NCBI GenBank assembly: GCA_902459845.2
Contig: CABPSV020000019.1
Span: 23,035 to 48,568 of the forward strand
Length of the DNA: 25,534 nucleotides
Source of the DNA: Hepatocystis sp. ex Piliocolobus tephrosceles
Taxonomy: Eukaryota > Apicomplexa > Aconoidasida > Haemosporida > Plasmodiidae
Direction of reading: 5' to 3'
Below the pieces are notes generated by a model. It saw nothing but the letters and a program-made list of their open reading frames with translations, was not told where the DNA came from and did not search any database. Position numbers and translations under genes: made by a program. Shown here piece after piece: positions 7,476 through 20,800 of this stretch; the first letter of the stretch is position 1; every line of letters begins with the position of its first letter.

Positions 7476-9841
7476 CTACTTCCGTTTTGAATTAATCAAA
7501 AAATAGGAAGAAGGCTTTAATATGGATATAATAGCTAAAGTTTTGATAATAGGTAAGTGGAAAGGTGTTTTATCATTTTGCAAGTAAGTACATACTTGTT
7601 TAATAATAAATGAGCATAAGGCTTCTAATTTGGTTGATGTAAATAATGATTGTATAAAATACATTTCTTCCATTTTATTTTTTTCAATATGAATGTTTTG
7701 TTCATTATATATTTTATCGGGTTTATCATGCTTGCTTGAATTTTTTAAATATGATAAACATATGCTATATAGTTTATTCGAATTTAAAATTAGAGAAATA
7801 AATTTTATAACACTAAAAGAAAATATAAGAGATGACTCAAAATATTCACAAGGGTTAATTGTTTTTATTTCATTTGAGTAAACAATTTTTGGAGGTACAT
7901 TATCTTCTTTTAATATATTTAATAATTCAATCCAATATAAACAGTTATCATTTATGTTTAATTTTTGCATGTTTTTAAAGTTTTGATAAAAGTTGAAACG
8001 TTGATTTAAATATACTAATTTTTTATATTTTCTTTTTAAGTATTTCATATTTTTATAATAACTTGATGTTTCCTCTGTTTTTGCTTTTCCAACTAAATTG
8101 GGTGACTCTGTAGTGCTTGTCCCTTTTTTTTTTATCAATATTTTTTTTTCCTCGCCACTTTTTTTTTCACCACTATCATCATCACTATCATCATCACTAT
8201 CGTCATCACTATCGTCATCACTATCGTCATCACTACTAGAAATATACATATAAAAATTATCGTTGTATATTTTATTTTTATGACTAAGTAAATCACAGTT
8301 TGGAATAGTAATTATTAATTGTTCCTCGAATAGCGTATAATCTTCATCCCCTTCAAGTAACATTATACTATTACTACGAAACTTACCATCCTTATAATGT
8401 ATGTTATTATTATTATTATTATTATTATTTTTTAGTATACCTGATATACCATGTTTAAAAGAAACGTGTTTATTTTGGTCATTATTATAATCGATATTGT
8501 TGCCATTACTATCGTTAGTGACGAAATTATTTTGTTTACCTGTTACTGCGTCGGTTCCGAATTCTTCACTTGGGTTATCTAATTGCTCAAAATTATCCCA
8601 ACTATTTAATAACCCTTTATTAGACATAATATCTTTTTTCGTATACTCATTATTAAGCTCTTCTTTTTTATTTCGATCTTTCTTTGTTTTGTTTTTAGAG
8701 AGTATAAAAGAATTTATATTTGTTATTATGTTAGTTGTATTATTTATATTCGTTTGAAAAGTATCATTATTACTAGTACTATTATTGGACATTTTTTCAG
8801 TGCTAGCCATAATATATTTAGTCGCTTCAATTGAAGTGTCTAATTTTAGATTTATTGATGTATCAGTAATACCATTTTGTAATTTATATTCTTCATCATC
8901 CTTATCCATTTTATTCTTATCCATTTTATCCCTATGTATTTGATCACTACTTTTTGAATGTGTATAAATATTTAAATCACCAAATAATACATGTTCAGCT
9001 CTTGATTGAATATTTTTAAGTTCATACTCTTTTATTATTTTCATTACGTCCTCATTTATTTGTATTTCATGATCCCATACATGTTTATCAAAATGTCTTC
9101 TACTATTTAATAAAATAACAAAAGCTCTATATATACTATTAATATTTTTCAAATTTAATTTTAAATGATTTAAAAATATATTATATAACTTACCATTTTC
9201 TTGTTTCATTATTAATAACATATCCTCTTTTTTTAAACGCTTAAAAGATATTGCATGGTTAAATAAATAATTATTTATTTTTGTGAATATATTTTTTTTA
9301 TATGCTACTTTAGTATCAACACAAATCAAAAGAGGGACAAAAACTTCTACTAATAGTTTATAATAATATGTATTAATTAATTGTTTTTTACTTTCGTCTG
9401 AAATTTCGAATTCGCTATTATTATTATTATTATTATCATTATTATTATTATTATCATTATTATTATTATTATTATTATTATCATTATTATTATTATTATC
9501 ATTATTATCATTATTATTACTACTTGTTTCGTTGGATTCAGTTGCAGATGTAATGTCAAATTTTTTATTATGTATTGTGTTATGTATTTTCTTATAATCG
9601 TTTGGTTCACATATTTTTCTATTTTTATTATTATTTCTTTTAGTTAATCTTTTTTTTTTATTTTCTTTATTATATTCTACTTTTTTGTTGATGAAAATTT
9701 CCATTTTTTTATTTACCCAAGTGTGATTATTATTACTAACACATATGTTTTCACTTAAATTACATTTTCCATGACTGTTTACATTTTCTTTATTATTATT
9801 TGCAACAGTAGTTATATTACTGTTGGTAGTACAGGTGGGGT

Positions 9842-9934
<93 letters not shown>

Positions 9935-12900
9935 CGTTGTTGTTGTTGGCATTTTCGTTTTCACCGCTTATTTCATTTTTTTCGTTACAAAATTTGACAC
10001 GTATTTGGTCATGTATTTGATCACTTGTATGGTCATTTATTTTACTCCTAGTTTTACTACTTTTTTTTTCCCCATTATTTTTTAGTTTCGTCTGATCGAA
10101 AACTAAGTCATCCACAACGATACTTTGCTTAGCTTCGTTACCCGAATAATCAACTTTTCTTCCCAAATGGTATGGTTCATTCTTTTCGATTCTATTGTAT
10201 CCCTTCTCCAAATAAACATTACCAACCATTTGCTCATGATTAACACTATTGAAACTATTTTTCTTTTTATTATGAACTTTTTTTTTTTTTTCTCCGTTTA
10301 CATACTTACCCAAAACAATCAGATACTTTTTATTTTGTTTTGATTCTTTTTTATTTGATAAAAAAAATTGTTTATAAAAAAAAAGTAAAGTATCATTAAC
10401 TTTGTTTGAAAATTTATACTTGAATAATTGTTTTAGAGCAAACCACACATTTTTATTAATATTTTTTTTTTTGTCTAATAAATGTATAAATAAATAAGTA
10501 GCAATCTCATAAAGGTACCTTTTTTTTAACTTGTTACGTTTTTTTATTACATTTATGTTTGTGTTCGCTTTTCGATTGGGAACATTTTTTATTTGCTTTT
10601 CTCTTCGAAATGTTTTAAACAGTTCACATAAAATTTTACATATATATACTTTCCCAATTGGTTTAATATTATTTAAATAAAAAAGTACTATAGCTGGGTG
10701 TGTTAAAGTATAAACAAAGGATGAGCACACTGGAGAACACCAATAACTGCTTTCATAGGTACAAGCTTCTTTCAACACTTTTAACGTTTCTTTTAATATT
10801 ATATCATCAGTATGATTCTTATTGTTTCTGCTACTGTTATAGTGACTGTTATAGTGACTGTTATTGTGATTGTTATCGTAATGTAAAATAATCTGATTGA
10901 ATAAAGAGTTTAATATGTTAAGTGTATATGTCTCATTTAAAAATATGGAATAAGGTTTGATTTGGTGTTTTATTTGATACGAAATTACATTTTTAAATAT
11001 AATAAATAAATTTTTATATGCTATACGAATATATTTTATAATTAAATTGTCATTGTATTTACAATTTATAGTATATAATATAAATATATACTCCTCTATT
11101 AACTTTAAATTTTCTTCTTTTATATTTATAAACAAAGGTATTTGAGATAAAACTATTAAAGATATAATGATATATTTTATATTATTGCTTTTTATAAAAA
11201 AATTAACAAAGTTTATTATTTTAGTACAATTGTTATTTTTTAAATATATATGTATCAATTTGATTAAACCTTTTTCAAAAGAATGCTTAAAATATAACAA
11301 TTTTTCAATTTGACTTTTTTCATAATAATTTAATATTTTTTTTTTATTATTTATTTTTAATAATTCTTTTATTATGTTCAGACAATTAAGAGTATTATTT
11401 ACACTTATATTATAAACATAATTATTATATATATTTTTATTAAATTCTGTTTTAGAACAATGTTTGATACTTTTATTTGTAAATATACTTTTTTTTTTTG
11501 CGAAAAAACTAAATTTAAAACTGTCAATTACATCTTTGAATGCGTTACTGTACGTGTTGTTCACCTCTTCAGTAGTGTACATGTTTATAAATGATTTATC
11601 AGACGAACATTTTAAATAATTTCCATTTTTTCCATTTTTTCCACTTTTTTCATTTTTTCCATTTTTTTCATTTTTTCCATTTTTTTCATTTTTTCCACTT
11701 TTTTCATTTTTTTCATTATTGTTAGTACTGATATTGTGGTGGGCTTCTTTGTCTCTACTATGTGTTTCTAAGTTACTAGTGGTTAAGAATTTTTGTTTGT
11801 TTAATGCGTCTTGAATATTACCTGCTTCACTATTACCTGCTTCACTATTACCTACAGTGTTGTCACTAGGTACAGCATTATTAATACTATTATATACGAC
11901 GCTATTGTCTAGAGAAATACCATGACTATATGTAACACCCGTTCCCTGTTTGGTATAGTTTGTAATGTGATAATTGTTCATGTTACTTTTGTTATTGTTT
12001 ATGTGAGATAATTGATTCACTCCTAACATGTAAAATATTATTAAAAATAACTCCGAATAATATTGTTTTATATATTCTTTTATATATACATTTCTAAATT
12101 TTAAAATATGAAATAACAAAGATAATATGTTACTTAAATTATTACGTAATTTTAATAAATTAAAATTGTTTATAACATAAAATAAATAATCTAATGTATT
12201 AGTTAATAATATTTTATTATTACATATCATATAAATAAAATAGACATGTTCATAATTATATTTTGCTTGCAATGTACATAATTTATTTATTATAATATAA
12301 AAACAGTTCTTACATAATAATAATATTATATATAATGCTCTTTCTAAAATATTATAGAATTTTTTTTTTTTTTTTTTTTCCTTTTTTCTTTTTATTAGTT
12401 TTTGCTTTTTATTATATACATTTTTGTTGTAAATATCAAGTGTGTTACCATACTGGCATTTATTATTATGGTTTAATTGATTTGATGTTGTTTGTTCCTT
12501 TTCTTTTTTATCCATTTCATCTTTTTGTTTGTTGGTCTCGTTACCCATTGCCACATTATTTAATATATTTATTTTGGTAAAATAATATAATTCATTAAGT
12601 ATTCTATTCATTATGTTTTCTATATTCTGTTCGTTAAATTTATTTTTCCAAATATAATACATCAGTAAATTTAATCCATTCATCGCTACTTTTTTGTTTT
12701 GATTGTGTATACAATTAATAAGGCTATTTAAGTAGGATGTTTTTTCAGTTAATAAAAAAACGTCTATGATTATGCTGTTAATAAGTTTGTACAAATTTTC
12801 TTCTTTTTTTTGTGTACCACCATTATGTATATTGTTACTATCTTGTATATTGTTACTATCTTGTATATTGTTACTATCTTGTATATTGTTACTATCTTGT

Positions 12901-13269
12901 ATATTGTTACTATCTTGTATATTGTTACTATCTTGTATATTGTTACTATCCTGTATATTGTTACCATCATGTATATTGTTACCATCATGTATATTGTTAC
13001 CATCATGTATATTGTTACCGTCATGTATATTGTTACCATCATGTATATTGTTACCTTCATGTATATTGTTACCATTTTTATCGCTATTACCATGTATAAC
13101 CATAACATCATTCAACTTTTTTAAAAAATATTTTTGGTATTTATCACTGTTGACTATTTCCAATTGTTCGTTTATTTTTTCGTTAAATTCTGTGTAATAC
13201 TCTATATTATATAAACTGTATTTTAGTTTCTTCTTCTTATCCTTATCCTTATCCTTCTTCTTCTTCTCC

Positions 13270-13316
<47 letters not shown>

Positions 13317-13662
13317 GTTATTGTTATTGTTATTATTTTTTTGTTTTTTTTTAATAATTTTACATTTATTAGTAGTACTATCATAACAACTACTATCACC
13401 TAATTGAATGTCCTTTTTATTGTTATTATTAAAAAGAACTTCTGTTTGTATATCGCTTTTTTTGTTGTTAAACTTAATGAACGACTGCTCTTTATATTTT
13501 GTACATCCCTCTTCAGACACATTTATATCATTACAATTAATAGTATCATAATTAATATTATTAAATGTGTATTTTCCAGACATATATTTTTTTTTTTTAT
13601 TCGATTCATTAGAACTAACATTTGTTTGTTCATTTGGTTCCGTTTTGTATGATTTTTTATAT

Positions 13663-13716
<54 letters not shown>

Positions 13717-16700
13717 ACTTCTGCTATATGTTCCAGTCTAGACTTATCTGTTAATGTGGTTTTATTTGTTTTATACATATTGACACCATAATGTACCACA
13801 TTTAATACATTTATAACTACCTCTAAAGGATTAAAAAAAAAATAAATAAAATGGTTATTATTTATAACTTGTAAATTCTTTAATTTTCCTATTAAAATAC
13901 AAACTGAACAAGTACTAAAATAACTTATAATTTTTTCATCATCTTTCATATAAGGTATTAATAAACCTATTATTTCACATAAGTAATTATTTTCTCTTTT
14001 TATTTTTATTTTATTTAAATCGTTGTATTTTATTTTGCTATCATTTGTTGTATTACCCCTTGATAACATTTTTAAATCATTGTTTTGTTGATATTTTTTA
14101 TTTTGTGCTTCCATATTTTTTATTGCTATATAATTATTTATTTGGTTGTGATTTTCATTACTATGGATACTACAGTCGTCATTGTAGTCGCTACTGTAAC
14201 TACTACTGTTGTTTTCACTAACACTATTCCATTCATCCTTACCAACACTACAGTTTGTATTATTATTATTAACACTACTATTAAAACTAGATACAGGAAT
14301 TGTTTCATCAATTATTATGTTTTTCTCATTAACTTTATTATTTATATTTAGTCTAACTCCATCATAGTTATTATTGTTATCATTATTATTATTATTATTA
14401 TTATTATTAACGTAACCTGTGCTTACATTATCATCGTTCTCATTCTTTATAGATTCACGTTTCTCATAATTTGAATATTTATTTTGTTCATTTTTTTCCT
14501 TACTTGTGGAATTCAAATCAAACAAACTAATATAAGATATTCCAGTATTGGAAGAAAATATAGAATTAAAATATTTTTCTATATTAGTAAAATTATATAA
14601 TACATTATTTTGATATTGGTCTTTCATTTTTTCAGCTACTTCGACGAATGTATTAGTATTTGTTTCGCTAGATTCTACAGTATTGGCAGATTCTACAGTA
14701 TTGGCAGATTCTACAGTATCGGTAGGTTCTACAGTATCGGTAGGTTCTACAGTATCAGTAGGTTCTACAGTATCAGTAGGAGGAATACTCATTTTGGTGT
14801 AATTGCTTGATTGTTCTTGGTGTAAACCCCCATACAACCTGTCCACATCAATAGTGTCAAATTTCATTGATGACTCGAATAAACTATTGCTGTTGTTTAA
14901 TGTATTATCTTCTTTTATTTGATTTACATTTTCAAAAAAAAAAGACGAGTTAACAATTATTTCGGTTATTATTCTAAAAGATATAAATTTAACTTCACTT
15001 ATGTTTGTACATATACAAGTATCATGTATATATTTTATTATTTTAGAAATAAAAAAAAAGGAATTTATATCAAGTATGGCTTTTACGATAATACGAATGA
15101 TAAAATTTAAACAAGATAAAGCGATTTTTCTGTATATACTAAGATAAAAATATATTTCATTGGTTGCATCAATTGGTTTGCTAAATTTATTTTTCCTTTT
15201 ATTTTTACCTCTATTGTTATTTTTGCTGTTATCTTTGCTGTTATCTTTGCTGTTATCTTTGCTGTTATCTTTACTGTTATCTTTGCTGTTATCTTTGCTG
15301 TTACCTCTACTGTTACCTCCGCTACTACTTCTACCGTTACCTCTACTGTTACCTCCGCTACTACTTCTACCGTTACCTCTACTGTTACCTCTACTGTTAC
15401 CTCCGCTACTACTTCTACCGTTACCTTTGTTTTTACCACTGTTGCTATCAGCTTTAGTATTCCCACAATCGACATGTATTTTTTTCTTTTTAAGATGTTG
15501 TATATTTTTTTTTTTTTCTCTGTTCATATATTTTACCTTTTCTTCTACATTTTTAACTTCTGCCAACTTAACTTTTTTTTTTCTCTCTTTCAAATGACCA
15601 GTATGTAAAAAACCATTTTTATAGATTCCCTGAAATTGTTTTTTTCTATATCCAGAGATATACACAAAATTAGAATTAATTTTTTGTCTAAGTATTAAGC
15701 GTTTGTTTTTGTTCTGTCGTAGAATTTTATCCCATGATTCGTATATATTATACTTTTCGTTTAAAACTATTTTTAAAAATAAATTAATTAGAATTTCTAT
15801 TATAATAAAAATAGATTGATATTTTAAAGAATTGTTTTTTATAAATAATGAATAATAAATAGTTTTAAGTGCATTTAATATAATTGTATATGTTTCTATG
15901 TTTATATATAAATGAGAGAATTGTGTTTTATCATCTTCTGTTAGTGGTAATAATAAAAAAGGACTTTTAGGAGATACTGGATTAGATAATAAAGGATTAG
16001 ACAATAAACGATTAGACAATAAAGGACCAGATAAGACGGATGATAACAATGATGATGATAATGATGATACTGATGATGATAATGAAGAGTCTTCTTTTTT
16101 TGTTTGTAAAAAAAATTCATTATAACATATAAAATTATTATCACATTTTAAATGCCTATTTTTTAATTTTATATATTTATTTATTTTTTTTATCTTTCTT
16201 AAGTATACCATTTCTGTAGATCCACTACCATATACATTATCATTCACATTATAACTCATATTAGAATTAATAGTAACATTATTATTATTAATATTAGTAT
16301 TTGTCCTCATTTCTTCAATACTGTTCAATCGTTGAATTATTTTTTCTTTATAATAATATTCACTTTTTTTTTGAAATTTATTTTTACCAAATTTAAATAA
16401 AATACAAAATTTTTGAAAATTATGAATATTTATACCATCTATAGGTAATACAATATTAGGTATATTTTGAATATAATATAAAGCAGAATGAATAATAAGA
16501 AATTTATAAATATATAAACACGAAAAAAATGGGAAATATTGAAGATAGTTATTATTTGTATTTTCCTTTAAATAATTTTCACAAATATCATTAACAATAC
16601 AATTATTATCATTATTATTAATAAAATAAGAGATATATATATTCTGCATCCCACTAACTTGCATTTGACTAACTTGACTAACTTGCATTTGACTAACTTG

Positions 16701-17851
16701 CATTTGACTAACTTGACTAACTTGACTAACTTGACTAACTTGACTAACTTGACTAACTTGACCAACTTGACCAACTTGACCAACTTGACCAACTTGACCA
16801 ACTTGACTAACTTCACATTTCGGTTTTTTACTTTTGTTAGTGACATTTTGTTTTTTTTTAATATGGTTAGAGGTAAAAGGTATTTTTATTTTTTTTAATT
16901 TTTGAGCTATTTCTTTCAATGTTTTTAATAAACTTTTTTGTATTGTTGGTTCTTTTTCCTGATACAATGCAACAATAATAGGATCTACTAAAAATTGAAA
17001 CATTATAAAAACTATATTTTCATTTTTTATATTGTTTGATAATATCTTTTTGGTTTTGTCACTGTTACTCTTGTTATAACTGGTACTGGCATTACTATCG
17101 TCATAACTACTTGCATATAAAATTGCATTTATTGCGTTTATTGCGTTTGTTGCGTTTATTGTATTTGTTGAATTCAGCTTATTCTGCTGATCTTCATTTT
17201 TTGTGCTTTCTTTTTGGGCAAGTATATATTTAATATCGTCAATAAACTTTAGATTTGAATTAATTTTATCTTTATACTTTTTTTCAATCCATTTTTGTCT
17301 ATTTTTCAAAATTTTTGATGCTAAATTAGTGTTACTACTTACTACATCGTTTACACTAGTACTCTTATTAAATAAAACACTTTGGAATAAGTTATTACAT
17401 TTTATGAATATATTATTATATATATAATCTACATACATATGGAAAATATTATTACTAACAAATATTTCATTTGTAGAATATAATTTTTGAAAATATTGTG
17501 CAGATATTTTTTTTATACATAATCCTATGCTTAATATCAAAGTAGTACGTATTTTTTCTGAATGTATCTCATAGTTAGATTTACCAAATAATGAAAATGC
17601 ACTAGTTTTTTTATTAGCTATATCAGAAAAATATATATTATTTAATAAAAACAAAATATGTAACAAATTGTTTTTATTTAATATAGTTTCGATAAAATAT
17701 GCAACTAATAATTGGTAAAAGTAATTATTTATTACAAAATTTATATCATTTTGTAATGTATATAGACCTATACTACTTTGACAAAATTCAAATAATTTAT
17801 TTATTATATTGTTATGTTTATCTAATTTAATTTTTAATTCAGTTGTTATAG

Positions 17852-17891
<40 letters not shown>

Positions 17892-20800
17892 TACATGATA
17901 CAGCATGTCCACTTTCGATTTTTCTATTTCGTTAACATTTTTTTTTTTTATAAAATCTGTATTACTTATCGTGTTTTTATTTGTGTAATCGATCTTGGAA
18001 GATAGTATATGTTGTCTTTCATTACTATCGACATTCGCACTGGCACCGATAGTGGCACTACTGTTACCATTGCCGACTCCTCCATTCTTATAGTCCCCAT
18101 TAAAACATTCCTTTATAACTGTTTTATAAAACAATGTATACTCGTTAAGGTAGTTCAATACATTCTTTATTTGTTTTTGCTTCAAAGTTTCGCTGTTATA
18201 TTTGTTCGATAACAACATAAAATTATTAAAGTCAATGTGACTTGTATTATTTTTTTTGGAAGTAGTACATATTTTTTCACAACGTATTTGTTTTATACAT
18301 TCAACACATTTTTTAACATAAGGTGTTATACATTTTTCTTTGTATATATTTAAAAAATGATCATTGTATATATCAAAAAAATTGTTATAAAATGTTAACA
18401 ATAAACCTTCCTCTTCGTATGTTGTATTAATATTTCTAATGGAATAATATGAAGTGTTTGTGCTGATAGTATTACTATTATTAGCGATATTAGTAACTTC
18501 TTCATGGAGTTTGAAAAAAGCAGATATAAAGTCGTTGCTATATTTTTTATTAAAATATTTAGTAAGAACACATAACATATTTATAATAGATATACTAAAT
18601 AAGTTATTACCGAATTCGGTACTACTAGTATTGGTTATACCACCACCACCACCACTAGTATTGTTACTACTGTCAGTACAGTTATGAATAATTCTTAAAA
18701 ATTCAATGAGTGTACAAAAACAAGTTATAACATAAGTTTTAACATTATATACTTTTTTTATTTCTCTTTTTAAATAGCTACGAAATATTTTTTTATTTAA
18801 TCGTAAAATTAAAATTATGTAGGAACTTATAATTTCTATACCCCCAATAGGAATTTCATTCTTATTTTTCGGAATAGCGCTACTACGGTTGTAGCTATTA
18901 TTGTTGTAGCTATTATTGTTGTATTTATTATTACTACCACTATTATAACCACTAATTTTATTTTTTTTTTTTTTTTTATATGTATGTAAGATAGGATTTC
19001 CAAAACCACCAACGGTAGTACTAGCATTACCTGTACTATTCGTTAAATATTTATTAAAATTTATGCTGGGTCTATTTATGTTGGGTCTATTTATGTTGGG
19101 TCTATTTATGTTGGGTCTATTTATGTTGGGACTATGTATGTTGGGACTATGTATGTTGGAACTATGTATGTTGGGACTATGTATGTTGGAACTATGTATG
19201 TTGGAACTATGTATGTTGGGACTATGTATGTTGGAACTATGTATGTTGGGACTATGTATGTTGGGACTATGTATGTTGTCATTAGTTATGTTAATATTAT
19301 TTAAGTTAATATTATATATGTTAACACTATTTAAATTCAAATTATTATTTAAGTCATAATCATCAACATACATTTGTATAAAGTTACTAATTTTTTTAAA
19401 ATTAAAGTTAAAATGTATTTGAATAAAATCATTAATTTTTTTTTTTTTTTTTGCATCCCATTTTATTGAGTAACATTTTAAGTATATATTAATTATTTTT
19501 TTACTGATAATTTTTGCTATTATGATATAACAACATTTCATAATTTTAATGTAGTTCTTAATTTGGTTTATATTTGTATGCTTGAAAAGAGATACATTTT
19601 GTAAAATATTTTTTCTAATCTTCCTATCAGTACTACTAATTGTTTGAATTTGTATTTTTTTTTTCAAACTTGAAAGGACCTTCTTACTATACATATTTCG
19701 TTTATACATAAAATAAAGTGAACCACATAAACCATCAATATTAACAATATCACTAGAATCAGAAATATCCATAATATAACCACTTGCTCTCTCATTTAAT
19801 CGAAGTAAATGAAGTAATAACTGAAAATATGTATCATTTTGAATAGAAAGTATATTTTTATTTTGAGTAAAACTAATTAAAATAGAAGCTAGTTGTAAAC
19901 TTAAAAAAGAAACAATATAATTTGAATGATAACAATAAATAAATAAAACTGCGATAACTTTATTCATAGTCGGTAATGCTAAATAGTTATAATGTAATTT
20001 TGCATGTATTTTAATATTTTTTTTAATCATACAATTATATATTGATATACAAATAATATTTAAACATTTAAGTAAAACTATAACAATAGAAAAACAATTT
20101 TTTATATCAACTAAATACTCAAATAATAAAGGATATAATACTCTGGGAGAATACAAACAAAAATTATGCTCAAAAGCTTTTGCTATTAATTTTTTCATAT
20201 ATTGTAATTCAGGATACATATAAATAAAATAATGTAAATATACATCATAAAACATATGATTGCTAGTAAAACCATTTTTTAAAATCTCTGTATTCTTATT
20301 TTTTATATCAAAAATTGTTTTGTTTTTATCATCTACATAGTAACCATATTTAGGACTTTTTGTAATATAATCTGTTTCGTTACTTATTAATATATTTAAA
20401 AAAAAATGAAATATATTTATTATATATGTATTAGGAATAAGAAGCCACGTCTTTATTTTATTATCGTAATCGTAGTAATTATTAGACATTTTTATTTTTT
20501 TATTTAAAATATATTCACTATTGTTTAAAGGGATCCATTCATTTTTGTTATTCTTGTTATCATACATATAAGAAACATTATTATTATTATTTGCAATATC
20601 ACTATTTGTATTGTTATTACATGTGCTATCGGTAATTATTCCGTTATTACATGTGGTACTAGTAATTATTCCGTTAGTACTATCAGTTTGATTATTATAT
20701 AACTCTTTGTATAAATGCCCCTTTTTTTTTTCATATGTATTTTGGTATTTAAATTTGGATTTTTTATGTTCTTCATCGTTTTTTGTTCCTAATAATTTGG

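Noticed and set aside
7440..7478. Splice donor at the end of the giant gene (AAG followed by TAG, with GTAGGT-like sequence)
   Set aside because: A weak GTAGGT-like site overlaps the stop codon, but no downstream coding exon is seen in the convergent region, so the TAG is taken as the end. cDNA data could overturn this.
9771..10085. Plus-strand poly-Val/poly-Leu frames
   Set aside because: They are shadows of the AAC poly-Asn tract.
12826..13077. CRISPR-like array
   Set aside because: Units are contiguous 18-bp repeats without unique spacers, lie inside a eukaryotic coding frame, and no cas genes are present.
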